Assembly (NCBI GenBank): GCA_017474485.1
Contig: JAFVHO010000094.1
Coordinates: 1 to 40,846 of the forward strand
Reading direction: 5' to 3'
Source of the DNA: Prevotella sp.
GTDB taxonomy: Bacteria; Bacteroidota; Bacteroidia; Bacteroidales; Bacteroidaceae
DNA: 40,846 bases
Shown here: piece by piece, positions 33,973 to 40,846 of the stretch
Position numbering within the stretch: position 1 is the stretch's first letter
How the letters are laid out: each line of letters opens with the position of its first letter
Notes under the pieces: generated by a model
Told to the model about the DNA's origin: nothing
Database searches by the model: none
The model's input: only the letters and a program-made list of their open reading frames with translations
Position numbers and translations under genes: made by a program

Positions 33973-34534
33973 GAGCTTCGTAAATGCGCTGAACAGGCAG
34001 GCCCATCACGTTAAAATAGCTGCCTTTCAGAGCCGTCACACCGATGTAACCTATCCACTCCTGAATACCGTATGCACCTGCCTTGTCCATCGGGTGATAG
34101 GTACGCACATAATAGTCGATTTCATCGGCACTTAACTGTTTGAAGGTAACGTCGGTAACCACCGAAAAGCTCATCTGACGTTCACGGGTAGATAGTGTCA
34201 CACCCGTAGCCACCTGATGCGTCTGACCGCTCAGTTCACCTAACATCCGCTTGGCATCGACTTCGTCGTGGGGCTTGCCCATCACTTCGTCGCCCAATAT
34301 CACCACCGTATCAGCTGTAATGACCAGCTCATCGCCAGCCATCGTTTCAACGTATGCATCAGCCTTCTTTTTCGAGATGAATTCAGCAATTTTCAGTGTT
34401 GGAAGGTCATGAGGATAACTCTCGTCGATGTCTTGTAACACACGTACCTCGAACTGCAGGTCCAAACCAGCCAACAGTTCCTTACGTCGTGGCGAATTGC
34501 TCGCCAATATGATCTTCCATCTTACATCATCCAT
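33956..34534 (-). CDS. maf: Maf family nucleotide pyrophosphatase
   Basis: A 192-residue protein. The family signature is IILASNSPRRKELLAG at residues 8-23, followed by ITADTVVILGDEVMGKP and the KAGAYGIQEWIG segment. Maf proteins hydrolyse non-canonical or canonical nucleoside triphosphates (dTTP/UTP for the YhdE type). The start codon lies inside the second unit of a 14-bp repeat array, so the first six residues (MDDVRW) are encoded by the repeat. It is the last gene of an apparent operon with the DUF2520 and KdsC-like genes. Confidence 0.93.
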   Translation of the reverse strand: MDDVRWKIILASNSPRRKELLAGLDLQFEVRVLQDIDESYPHDLPTLKIAEFISKKKADAYVETMAGDELVITADTVVILGDEVMGKPHDEVDAKRMLGELSGQTHQVATGVTLSTRERQMSFSVVTDVTFKQLSADEIDYYVRTYHPMDKAGAYGIQEWIGYIGVTALKGSYFNVMGLPVQRIYEALKTFA

Positions 34535-34626
34535 CTTACATCATCCATCTTACATCATCCATCTTACATCATCCATCTTACATCATCCATCTTACATCAT
34601 CCATCTTACATCATCCATCTTACATC
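34517..34626. repeat. 14-bp tandem repeat array (seven full units plus a partial one)
   Basis: Seven identical copies of CCATCTTACATCAT and a 12-bp eighth copy. Each unit is two related heptamers (CATCTTA and CATCATC). The array fills the whole space between the KdsC-like stop codon and maf and contains the maf start codon at 34534-34532. Read in the maf direction, each unit offers an ATG that opens MDDVRWMM and then a stop; only the copy nearest maf reads on. Confidence 0.95.
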
Positions 34627-34629
34627 TCC

Positions 34630-35148
34630 CTACCAACCAAACGCCCTTTCATCCTTTAACCATTTGCCCTGGGCACGTAGCACCTGCTCAATGACATCGC
34701 GTCCACAGCCCTGCCCACCGCATTTATCGCTCACATAGCAACTGATGGCCTTCACTTCAGGACAGGCATCCTTTGGACATACGGCACAGCCTACCCTACG
34801 CATCACCTCCAAATCGGGAATATCGTCGCCCATAAAGATAACCTCATCATCCTTCAAACCATATTTAGCGATGAAATCATCGTAAATCTTGATTTTCACG
34901 GCAGCACCCAGATAGATGTCTTCCATCCCCAAGCCCTCGTAGCGCTTGCGTACAGCCTCTATCTTACAACCCGAAAGGATAGCTATGCGCAGATTCATCT
35001 TCATAGCCAATTGAATAGCATAACCATCCTTGATATTCACTGTGCGCAGGGGTGTACCGTCTATTCCCAAGGCGATGGTCTCTGACGAGAGTACACCGTC
35101 CAAGTCGAACACCACAGCGCGTATCTTTGATAAATCGTAGTTAATCAT
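34630..35148 (-). CDS. kdsC: HAD phosphatase, KDO-8-phosphate phosphatase-like
   Basis: A 172-residue protein with C0-type HAD motifs: [10 protein letters not shown] (nucleophile Asp), [19 protein letters not shown] (motif II) and [12 protein letters not shown] (motif IV). This matches KdsC, which removes phosphate from KDO 8-phosphate in the supply of KDO for lipopolysaccharide. The C-terminus [19 protein letters not shown] is the family tail. It overlaps the DUF2520 gene by 8 bp. Other small HAD phosphatases cannot be fully excluded. Confidence 0.88.
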   Translation of the reverse strand: MINYDLSKIRAVVFDLDGVLSSETIALGIDGTPLRTVNIKDGYAIQLAMKMNLRIAILSGCKIEAVRKRYEGLGMEDIYLGAAVKIKIYDDFIAKYGLKDDEVIFMGDDIPDLEVMRRVGCAVCPKDACPEVKAISCYVSDKCGGQGCGRDVIEQVLRAQGKWLKDERAFGW

Positions 35149-35863
35149 TGTCTGCTAATCGTTGTATATCGCTTGATAATGCTTCGTATATCTGTTTTAC
35201 AGCAGAATTGCCTGCCAACATATTGGCCTGCATCTGCATGACGTTCTGATCGCCACGCACAGCTGGTCCTGTTTGTGCATCCTTGGGAGCCAGCTCGTGT
35301 ACTTTTTGCGCCGTTTCATCGACCAAAGGTAGCATCACTGAGAAGGGCAAACCCTTAGCGGCCAGCACCTCTGCAGACAGTGCATAACAGTGGTTGACGA
35401 AATTGCAGGCAAAGACAGCAGCCAGATGCAGCTGCTTTCGTCCTTCGCTATCCAGTTCATAAATATGTGTGGTCAGCGTAGCAGCCAGCATTTTCAGCCG
35501 TTCCATCGAGGCATCATCGTTCGTTTCCAAAAATACAGAAATATCGTTGAAATCGACCAATCGTTCCTTCGAAAAGGTCTGCATAGGATAGAACACGCCA
35601 TAATGCGCCGTCAGGCCCTTGAACATAACCATCGGCATAGAGCCTGCGGTATGCACAAACAACTGGTTTTCGCGCCCTTTGGTGGCCTCACGTATCACAT
35701 CTGCCAATGCTGCGTCTTTCACAGCTACGATAAAGACGTCAGCCTCCAAAGGTAACGACTCCAACGTACGACTATTGATGCTCACCACCTCGTGACCCGC
35801 TGACAGCAACGCATGTTCCAGATTTGTTGCCAGCCGTCCTCTGCCGATTAAAACGGTTCTCAT
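35141..35863 (-). CDS. Rossmann-fold/DUF2520 oxidoreductase-like protein
   Basis: The ATG at 35863 gives 240 residues beginning [18 protein letters not shown], a GxGxxA-type NAD(P)-binding fold where the first Gly-x-Gly is GRGRLA. The C-terminal half ([22 protein letters not shown], then GPAVRGD) is the DUF2520 helical domain related to 6-phosphogluconate dehydrogenase C domains. The reaction is unknown. An upstream TTG lies inside an octamer repeat. First gene of the operon with kdsC and maf. Confidence 0.82.
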   Translation of the reverse strand: MRTVLIGRGRLATNLEHALLSAGHEVVSINSRTLESLPLEADVFIVAVKDAALADVIREATKGRENQLFVHTAGSMPMVMFKGLTAHYGVFYPMQTFSKERLVDFNDISVFLETNDDASMERLKMLAATLTTHIYELDSEGRKQLHLAAVFACNFVNHCYALSAEVLAAKGLPFSVMLPLVDETAQKVHELAPKDAQTGPAVRGDQNVMQMQANMLAGNSAVKQIYEALSSDIQRLADND

Positions 35864-35879
35864 TCTCTCAATATCTCTT

Positions 35880-35915
35880 CTCAATTTCTCATTCTCTCAT
35901 TTTCTCAATTTCTCA
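35880..35915. repeat. Octamer repeat tract next to the DUF2520 gene start
   Basis: The core CTCA recurs at 35880, 35888, 35896, 35904 and 35912, a strict 8-bp period (CTCAATTT type). Two further CTCA cores at 35859 and 35867 reach the start codon at 35863. Read in the gene direction it is TTGAGAAA repeated. Confidence 0.75.
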
Positions 35916-36437
35916 ATACTTATTGAGATGTACGTTCTCCCACTTCAGCTTATCCTCGTTCTGGGGCTTGCGCTCATCGGCCTTATGACCCACAGCCAAG
36001 ATACAGAGGCATGACAGGTTCTCAGGAATATCCAACACACCCTGAATAACAGTGTCGGCACTGGTGCCGTCGCTCAATCCGCGACCACGCATCTGAATCC
36101 AGCATGAGCCAAGCCCTAAGGCTTCAATCTGGTACTGCATCGAGATGGCAGCTATCGAGCCATCCTCTACCCAGCAGTCGTTCTGCATGGGGTCGCCCAG
36201 CACGACGATAGCCAGAGGGGCATCCTTCAGAAACTGTCCACCCATATCCTTGGCATCGGCTAGTTTCTCAAGATCGGTCTTGTCGTCCACCACCACAAAC
36301 TGCCAGGCACGCTGTCCCTTCGAGGTGGGAGCCATCAGGCCTGCACGTAATATCAACTTCACGTCGTCAGCATCAATCTCCTCAGCCGTAAACTTACGGT
36401 GTGAGCGACGCAATTGTACTAAATCCTTAAATTCCAT
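35913..36437 (-). CDS. Nitroreductase family flavoprotein
   Basis: A 174-residue protein with the nitroreductase start (LRRSHRKFTAEEID), GLMAPTSKGQRAWQFVVVDD as the FMN-contacting region and ALGLGSCWIQMRGR followed by CILAVGHKADERKP near the end. Members are FMN-dependent NAD(P)H oxidoreductases acting on nitro compounds, quinones or flavins; the substrate is unknown. The -7 box at 36469-36462 lies 24 bp upstream of the ATG. Confidence 0.92.
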   Translation of the reverse strand: MEFKDLVQLRRSHRKFTAEEIDADDVKLILRAGLMAPTSKGQRAWQFVVVDDKTDLEKLADAKDMGGQFLKDAPLAIVVLGDPMQNDCWVEDGSIAAISMQYQIEALGLGSCWIQMRGRGLSDGTSADTVIQGVLDIPENLSCLCILAVGHKADERKPQNEDKLKWENVHLNKY

Positions 36438-36461
36438 AACCGTTTTTTATTGATTTGCCTG

Positions 36462-36521
36462 CAAAGATACGAAAAAATTAAGAGTTAAGAATTAAGAATT
36501 AAGAAAAATTGTGTATCTTTG
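36462..36521. promoter_or_regulatory. Divergent promoter cassette, nitroreductase/GNAT
   Basis: Leftward -7 box TATCTTTG (36469-36462), 8 bp, 28-bp heptamer array, 8 bp, rightward -7 box TATCTTTG (36514-36521). The gap is 44 bp, identical to the other two cassettes. The rightward box ends 4 bp before the GNAT start codon. Confidence 0.7.
36478..36505. repeat. Four heptamers, TTAAGAA type
   Basis: TTAAGAG followed by three perfect TTAAGAA units, centred between two divergent -7 boxes with 8 bp on each side. Confidence 0.88.
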
Positions 36522-36525
36522 TGGC

Positions 36526-37476
36526 ATGAAAGTCACGATATACCGACATACTGACCTTCTGCCCGAGCTCTCGACAGGCAACTTTTTCCATAGTCGCGAG
36601 CTGATGGCGTTGTGCGAGCATACCCCTCGCCTTAAGCCCTATATGGCTGTGGTCACGGATGATGACGGTGTCGTGCAAGGTCACATGCTGGCCATCATGC
36701 GCATCCGCAGATCGTGGTTTCCACCGTTTCTTTACACCCACGTACGCATCTATGGCGACAATGGCTGTAATGCCGAACAGTTTGGCATGATGATACAGGC
36801 ACTGACCCGTCTGCTGCAGAACCGCACGCTGTATATCGAGCTGAGTCATCTGCGTGAAAAGATGTTCGGCTATCGCGAACTGCGCCAGCAACGTTTCTTC
36901 CCCGTACGCTGGATGAATATCCACAACTCGCTACATTCACGTACGCCAGAGGAGCGCATCAGCGAACAGCAATTACAACGTATTGTTCATAGCCAACAAC
37001 GTGGGGCAGTGACCAAACCTGTTGAGACACTTGACGAATTCAAGGCCTTTTCCAAGCTGTTGCGCAGCCACCACTGGTTCAAACCCAAGCGATACATCCC
37101 TGATGATGCCTTCTTCCGCGAGATGATGCAACAAGGTATGGGTCAGATATTGATTACGAAATACCACGACCACGTCATTGGTACCACCGTCACTGTCTTC
37201 AGCGATGGCGATGCCTACCTCTGGTATTCCGCCTCGCGCCGTAAGAGCTATGCCCCACTCCATCCTAATGCCGTTACCATGTGGGCCACCATCAAGGCTG
37301 CCCATAGTGCAGGCTATCAGCACATCCGATTCATGGATGTAGGACTGCCCTTCCGCAAGAATCCTTATCGCGACTTCATTCTCCGCTTCGGTGGCAAGGA
37401 GGTTAGCACCTATCGCTGGTTCCGTATCTCCATCCGTTGGGTCAATCGTCTTGCTTCGTGGCTATGGCGTGAATAG
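36526..37476 (+). CDS. GNAT-superfamily (FemAB-like) acyltransferase
   Basis: The ATG at 36526 gives 316 residues; an upstream GTG at 36511 overlaps the promoter. The layout of two tandem acetyltransferase-like halves, with QILITKYHDHVIGTTVTVF, AYLWYSASRRKSYAPLHPNAV and YQHIRFMDVGLP, suggests a FemAB/BioF2-type GNAT protein. The acyl donor and acceptor are unknown. The short distance from the -7 box implies an almost leaderless mRNA. It has no close partner downstream. Confidence 0.7.
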   Translation: MKVTIYRHTDLLPELSTGNFFHSRELMALCEHTPRLKPYMAVVTDDDGVVQGHMLAIMRIRRSWFPPFLYTHVRIYGDNGCNAEQFGMMIQALTRLLQNRTLYIELSHLREKMFGYRELRQQRFFPVRWMNIHNSLHSRTPEERISEQQLQRIVHSQQRGAVTKPVETLDEFKAFSKLLRSHHWFKPKRYIPDDAFFREMMQQGMGQILITKYHDHVIGTTVTVFSDGDAYLWYSASRRKSYAPLHPNAVTMWATIKAAHSAGYQHIRFMDVGLPFRKNPYRDFILRFGGKEVSTYRWFRISIRWVNRLASWLWRE

Positions 37477-37493
37477 TTCGCGTACGCACATGT

Positions 37494-37507
37494 ACATTTT
37501 AAAATGT
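37494..37507. repeat. Perfect 14-bp palindrome
   Basis: ACATTTTAAAATGT lies 18 bp after the GNAT stop codon. It could be part of a weak terminator or a protein site; nothing else supports either. Confidence 0.4.
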
Positions 37508-37587
37508 TAAAAAGTGCATTAATTGGGCCCGTTTTGTTGAACTATCATATAATTTTATGTACTAAACGCAATATTTCTTGTATTTCT

Positions 37588-37619
37588 TTTGGCGATTTCA
37601 CAAATATTAGTTACTTTTG
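37588..37619 (+). promoter_or_regulatory. Promoter of the fimbrial operon
   Basis: TTTG (37588-37591), 20 bp, TACTTTTG (37612-37619): a full match to the Bacteroidota consensus, 29 bp before the DUF3575 ATG. The -7 box is flanked by a 7-bp inverted repeat, ATATTAG (37604-37610) and CTAATAT (37624-37630). Confidence 0.75.
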
Positions 37620-37648
37620 CCCGCTAATATATTACTAAACAAATAAGA

Positions 37649-38302
37649 ATGTGGGCACCAACCAGCGCAATGACTATTATGGCCATTCATCTCCGCAGAT
37701 GGATGCTTGTCGTGTTGTTGTTACCCCTGACACTTTGCGCCCAGCCCTCCTCCAACAAACAGCCCTTCCGACTGGCTCTGAAAACCAACATGTTATACGA
37801 CGTCGTGGTAGCTCCCAACATAGGACTGGAGACGAGCATCGTCGACAGGTGGTCGCTGGCCCTCAGTGGCACCTACGGCTGGCAGGACGGCAGCCCCTGG
37901 TACAGGAATATTCGTATAGTGACGGGCGATGCCGAGTTACGCTACTGGTTCACGGGCACCACCATGCAACAGGGACTGCATGCGGGCGTCTACGGAGCGG
38001 TCTACCGCTACGATTTCCTGTTCAACGGAAAGGGCGAGCAGGCCAATGCCAACTGGGGTACGGGCCTCTCCTGTGGGTATGTCGTCAGTCTCCACCACCG
38101 CTTCAGTATCGACTTCTCCATTGGCATAGGCTATGTGGGTGGCCGTTACAAGAGCTACGAGGTCACCGACGACTTCTACCATCACAATGTATGGACAGCC
38201 GACAAGATGCGTCACTATATTGGGCCTACGAAAGCCGAGATTTCCTTGCTGTGGCACATTTTCGGCCAATCGACGCAACAGAAGAAAGGAGGGAACCTAT
38301 GA
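37649..38302 (+). CDS. DUF3575 domain outer-membrane protein
   Basis: A 217-residue protein with a signal peptide ending near LCAQ (about residue 32; starts at the second or third in-frame ATG are possible). The mature part begins LALKTNMLYDVVVAPNIGLE, the DUF3575 signature, followed by alternating strands of an OmpA-like eight-stranded barrel. DUF3575 proteins accompany fimbrillin and DUF5119 genes in Bacteroidales and are thought to be membrane partners of the fimbria. Its stop codon overlaps the next start (ATGA). Confidence 0.85.
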   Translation: MWAPTSAMTIMAIHLRRWMLVVLLLPLTLCAQPSSNKQPFRLALKTNMLYDVVVAPNIGLETSIVDRWSLALSGTYGWQDGSPWYRNIRIVTGDAELRYWFTGTTMQQGLHAGVYGAVYRYDFLFNGKGEQANANWGTGLSCGYVVSLHHRFSIDFSIGIGYVGGRYKSYEVTDDFYHHNVWTADKMRHYIGPTKAEISLLWHIFGQSTQQKKGGNL

Positions 38303-39300
38303 AACGTTACTCCTACCTGCTGCTGTTCGTGTCATCCATCTGCCTGACATCGTGCAGTGCCGACCTCCGCGAACTGTGCTACGACCACAACCACACCGAG
38401 GATTATAGCGCCATACTAAAGCTGGACTTGAAGCTGGACATCGACATAGACATTGATGTGGACGTAGACGTAGATGTAGAAACGCACACAAAGATTGAGA
38501 TGCCCCAATATATGAAAGTATGTTGCTATTCGCCCCAGACGGGTGCCATACAGAACACGGAGTTCGTCTCTGGAACGGGTGGTCCTATTCACACGTCTCC
38601 AGGTGTTTACCAAATGGTGGTCTATGAGTTTGGAACGGAATATACCCAGATTCGCGGCGAGGGCGACATCAACACCCTCGAAGCCATTACCAGCGACATT
38701 ACGGCAACGAAGGCATTGGCCTTTTCACACTTCACCCGTGCTCAGGAAAGCGAGCCATCAGGCCCCATCATCTATACCCCTGACCACCTACTGGTGGCAA
38801 ATGAACAGGTGGAGATTCCCGCCTTTAGTGCCGATAGACACACCGTTACCCTGACAGCCGTTGCCCGTACCATTGTGGAAACCTACAGTTTCGAGGTGAA
38901 GACCGTTGTTGGCGTAGAATATATAGAAAGCTGTGAAGCCTTCGTCACCAACCAGGCCCGCAGCAGTTTCTTCGGACAGGGCACGGTGAATCCACAGCCT
39001 GCCACCATCAGCTTTCCCGTCGGTGTGGACAGAGCGAATAAACGTCTGATTACGGCCTTCAACACCTTTGGCAAGCTGCCTGGCGAGAGCCATAGCTATC
39101 TGCACATACTGATACGCGACACGGGCGGTGAAGAGCACTACATCACCGAGGATATTACAGACCAGTTCGAGAAACCCGACCACAAGATTATCATCGAAGA
39201 GCCTGTGGAAATACCCAAGCCGGAAGGCGGCGGTGGTGGAGGCATCGCGCCGAGCGTCGATCCCTGGGAAGACGTAAACCACGATGTACCGATTGGTTAA
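38299..39300 (+). CDS. DUF5119 domain surface lipoprotein
   Basis: The ATG at 38299 gives 333 residues with a lipobox LTSC (Cys18). The open frame runs about 650 bp further upstream, but that part is an out-of-frame reading of the DUF3575 gene. After the CYDHNHT segment typical of DUF5119 comes a striking alternating acidic strand (LKLDIDIDIDVDVDVDVE). The middle is beta-rich, as in fimbrial assembly or anchor proteins, and the C-terminus has a run of six Gly. It likely forms part of the fimbria or its anchor. Confidence 0.82.
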   Translation: MKRYSYLLLFVSSICLTSCSADLRELCYDHNHTEDYSAILKLDLKLDIDIDIDVDVDVDVETHTKIEMPQYMKVCCYSPQTGAIQNTEFVSGTGGPIHTSPGVYQMVVYEFGTEYTQIRGEGDINTLEAITSDITATKALAFSHFTRAQESEPSGPIIYTPDHLLVANEQVEIPAFSADRHTVTLTAVARTIVETYSFEVKTVVGVEYIESCEAFVTNQARSSFFGQGTVNPQPATISFPVGVDRANKRLITAFNTFGKLPGESHSYLHILIRDTGGEEHYITEDITDQFEKPDHKIIIEEPVEIPKPEGGGGGGIAPSVDPWEDVNHDVPIG

Positions 39301-39396
39301 CGTTCACTCAAAATAAAAAAGATAACATCACTAATCTATTGAAGATATAACGAGAATTACAAAATTATTTATTTACCTATTTAAAACTTTAAGAGT

Positions 39397-40491
39397 ATGA
39401 AAAAGAATTTGTTTTTGATTTCAGTAGCAGCGCTCGCCTTCGCAGCCTGCTCGAACGACACGACTGTGGAACAGAACACCACGATGAACCAGCCGAAGGA
39501 GATTGCGATTAGCGCGTTTAATCAGAAAGCAACACGTGGTGCTAATGCTATCCTAAACGGAACATTCCCAACAGACAACACTATGGAGGTTGCATGTTAC
39601 CAATCTGCACCAACTGGGGCTAGTTATTTCTCAAAGATTACATTTAGCTTTATTGACGATGATGATGATGTTTGGCATGCATCAACACGTAAATATTGGC
39701 CTTTGTCTCCAGCTACACTAAACTTCTATGCTGTTTCTGGATTTGGAGTTGATGCTGCTGATATAACAATTGATAATGATTTGGCTACAGCTAAAGTGAA
39801 TTACAGAAAGTATGATGCAGGTCGTACAGATGGTAAAACAAATCCTACAGGCACAACTTATGCTAATACTACACAGAGTGACATTATGTATGCTTTTAAT
39901 AGAGGTGCTGTTACACAAGATGCAAGTAGTGCTTTGTCTTTCAATAATGGTACAACCGTATCAACTAGCAAGGTGAGCATGGTCTTTAAACATGCTCTTT
40001 CTCAGATTGACTTCCAAGTTAAGGCTGCTGATGCTACAACTGCTAACGCAATTACCATCAATAGCATTACATTAACTGGTGCTTCATATACAGGTGAACT
40101 CACCCTTACGAATGGTGCAAATGTAACGGCAGTATCAGGTGACGTAACACCAACCATTACATGGGATGCAGACGCTGCAGAAAATCGTACAGTACCTAAT
40201 GTGCCTACTTCTATTATCTACTCTGCTGGCAATGCTACTGATTATCGTCCAGCCGCACCAAGCACTGCTTGTCTGATGATTATTCCGAATGCAACAAGCG
40301 CATTCACGAGCTTTACTATCAATTATACATTAGACGGGAAGAGTTATGATTATACCTACACACCTGCTTCTACAGTTGCAGCAGCAGGTTATAAGTATAC
40401 ATACCAAATTAATTTCCGTCTGCATGAGATTACAATCAATCCTAGCGTAACTCCATGGACTGAAAGTAGTTCTGAAATTAACGTTCAGTAA
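39397..40491 (+). CDS. Fimbrillin family lipoprotein adhesin
   Basis: A 364-residue protein with a lipobox AFAAC (Cys18), then a fimbrillin N-domain opening with EIAISAFNQKATRGA (a gingipain-like processing Arg is possible at TRG). The C-terminus INPSVTPWTESSSEINVQ is the usual fimbrillin end strand. Fimbrillins polymerise by donor-strand exchange into surface fimbriae after lipoprotein export. The gene is clearly more AT-rich and uses more A/T-ending codons than its neighbours, which suggests exchange or diversifying selection. It is 96 bp after the DUF5119 gene with no separate promoter recognised, and a terminator follows. Confidence 0.88.
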   Translation: MKKNLFLISVAALAFAACSNDTTVEQNTTMNQPKEIAISAFNQKATRGANAILNGTFPTDNTMEVACYQSAPTGASYFSKITFSFIDDDDDVWHASTRKYWPLSPATLNFYAVSGFGVDAADITIDNDLATAKVNYRKYDAGRTDGKTNPTGTTYANTTQSDIMYAFNRGAVTQDASSALSFNNGTTVSTSKVSMVFKHALSQIDFQVKAADATTANAITINSITLTGASYTGELTLTNGANVTAVSGDVTPTITWDADAAENRTVPNVPTSIIYSAGNATDYRPAAPSTACLMIIPNATSAFTSFTINYTLDGKSYDYTYTPASTVAAAGYKYTYQINFRLHEITINPSVTPWTESSSEINVQ

Positions 40492-40515
40492 TGTTCTCAT
40501 AATAGGACTCATCTG

Positions 40516-40540
40516 TATCACGGGGACAGGCCCCCTGATA
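40516..40540. repeat. REP-like hairpin 1
   Basis: TATCACGGGG and CCCCCTGATA form a 10-bp stem with one C-C mismatch around a 5-base loop. It shares TCACGGGG and a TGATA end with the hairpin at 40657-40679. Confidence 0.6.
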
Positions 40541-40553
40541 GATGATGGAATAA

Positions 40554-40590
40554 AATGTGGTGGCAGTTTTTCTGTCGCCACATTCTTTTT
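40554..40590 (+). terminator. Intrinsic terminator of the fimbrial operon
   Basis: A 13-bp stem with two G-T wobble pairs (40554-40566 with 40572-40584), loop TTTTT, then CTTTTT. It lies 62 bp after the fimbrillin stop codon. Confidence 0.85.
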
Positions 40591-40615
40591 GTAAGGACAA
40601 AAAACTCCGTTATCC

Positions 40616-40647
40616 TTTGGTGCATTGGGAAATAATTCTTAACTTTG
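40616..40647 (+). promoter_or_regulatory. Consensus promoter before the RAYT fragment
   Basis: TTTG (40616-40619), a 20-bp spacer and TAACTTTG (40640-40647). The transcript would begin just before hairpin 2 and the RAYT start codon at 40688. Confidence 0.7.
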
Positions 40648-40656
40648 CAGCGTGAC

Positions 40657-40679
40657 TCACGGGGCTTCCCCCGGTGATA
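40657..40679. repeat. REP-like hairpin 2
   Basis: TCACGGGG pairs with CCCC and GTGA with one bulged G, loop CTTC. It lies in the 5' leader of the RAYT-like frame and resembles hairpin 1. Confidence 0.55.
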
Positions 40680-40687
40680 TATGCTAC

Positions 40688-40813
40688 ATGGCACGACAAG
40701 CAAGAGAAATAAGCGGAACAGGCATACGACCGAGTAGAGGGTGGTCCAACAGCTGTTCCCGTTTTCTAAACGTGAGGGATCATGGGGAAAGGGTCATGGG
40801 GAAAGTCACTTGA
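40688..40813 (+). pseudogene. Truncated start of a REP-associated tyrosine transposase (RAYT)
   Basis: The first 13 residues MARQAREISGTGI match the standard N-terminus of RAYT/IS200-like Y1 transposases of this group, which continue with YHVMLRG-type sequence. Here the next codons give RPSRGWSNSCSRF and the frame stops after 41 residues, with none of the HUH or tyrosine motifs. It is best read as a 5' fragment left by deletion or carried inside a small mobile repeat. The promoter and REP-like hairpin next to it support a RAYT origin. Confidence 0.55.
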
Positions 40814-40846
40814 CCTAGTTTTATTCCCCAACGACAAAGTATAAAA

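Larger units (their letters stand above)
40492..40846. other. Gene-poor right end of the window
   Basis: Holds two REP-like hairpins, the fimbrial terminator, a consensus promoter and a truncated RAYT start, each listed separately. At the far right TCATGGGGAAAG occurs twice with a 14-bp period (40780-40791, 40794-40805), and TGGGGAA at 40797-40803 faces its complement at 40824-40830. Confidence 0.6.

Noticed and set aside
34517..34626. Possible CRISPR array
   Set aside because: The repeats are 14 bp and directly contiguous, with no spacers and no cas genes nearby.
37651..38298. Long N-terminal extension of the DUF5119 gene
   Set aside because: This part is an out-of-frame reading of the DUF3575 gene; the lipoprotein signal begins at 38299 with an ATGA overlap.

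Overview
The window reads as chromosomal DNA of a Bacteroidales bacterium, most like Prevotella and its relatives. The evidence is: start-proximal promoters that match the Bacteroidota -7 element TAnnTTTG (sometimes with a TTTG -33 element 19-20 bp upstream), no clear Shine-Dalgarno sequences, a FeoA-FeoB fusion, a TamL-type lipoprotein, a DUF3575/DUF5119/fimbrillin surface cluster, a DUF5687 protein, and an esterase with a Por-type C-terminal sorting tail. No rRNA, tRNA or CRISPR array was seen.

Layout. 0.1-2 kb: secreted carbohydrate esterase whose start codon lies 1 bp beyond a 12-bp match to the end of the IS66 element found later in the window. 1.9-8.6 kb: a minus-strand membrane cluster (SpoIIM, multi-TM protein, DUF4129, DUF4350, MoxR AAA ATPase, DUF58) diverging from an RDD protein. 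8.7-12.3 kb: GH51 arabinofuranosidase followed closely by a bile acid:sodium symporter family transporter. 12.3-15.3 kb: accessory pocket with an unknown gene, an intact 1842-bp IS66-family insertion with perfect 17-bp ends and an 8-bp target duplication, and an orphan HicA-like toxin gene with a scrambled 3' end. 15.3-18.4 kb: tilS-rlmI-exonuclease on the minus strand. 18.5-23.5 kb: ftsK-lolA-DUF5687-rlmH. 23.6-27.3 kb: feoAB, mtgA and an OmpA lipoprotein. 27.5-37.5 kb: housekeeping genes (proS, MBL hydrolase, tamL, TrmH-like methyltransferase, maf, KdsC-like phosphatase, DUF2520 protein, nitroreductase, GNAT-like protein). 37.6-40.5 kb: fimbrial operon. 40.5-40.8 kb: terminator, two REP-like hairpins and a truncated RAYT transposase start behind a strong promoter match.

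How genes work together. The esterase and GH51 enzyme fit breakdown of arabinose-rich plant polysaccharide. FtsK, LolA, TamL, MtgA, the OmpA lipoprotein and the KdsC-like enzyme are cell-envelope and division functions. The last three intact genes look like a surface fimbria locus.

The most unusual signal is not a gene. Short tandem repeats with a 7-bp period occur at eight places. In three separate divergent intergenic regions (OmpA/proS, tamL/trmH, nitroreductase/GNAT) the layout is the same: a leftward -7 box, 8 bp, a 28-bp tract with 7-bp periodicity, 8 bp, a rightward -7 box, so the two -7 boxes are exactly 44 bp apart each time. The heptamer sequence differs at each locus. A fourth region (exonuclease/ftsK) looks like the same cassette with one side decayed, and other arrays lie inside trmH, over the start codon of maf, at the start of the DUF5687 gene and between rlmH and feoAB.
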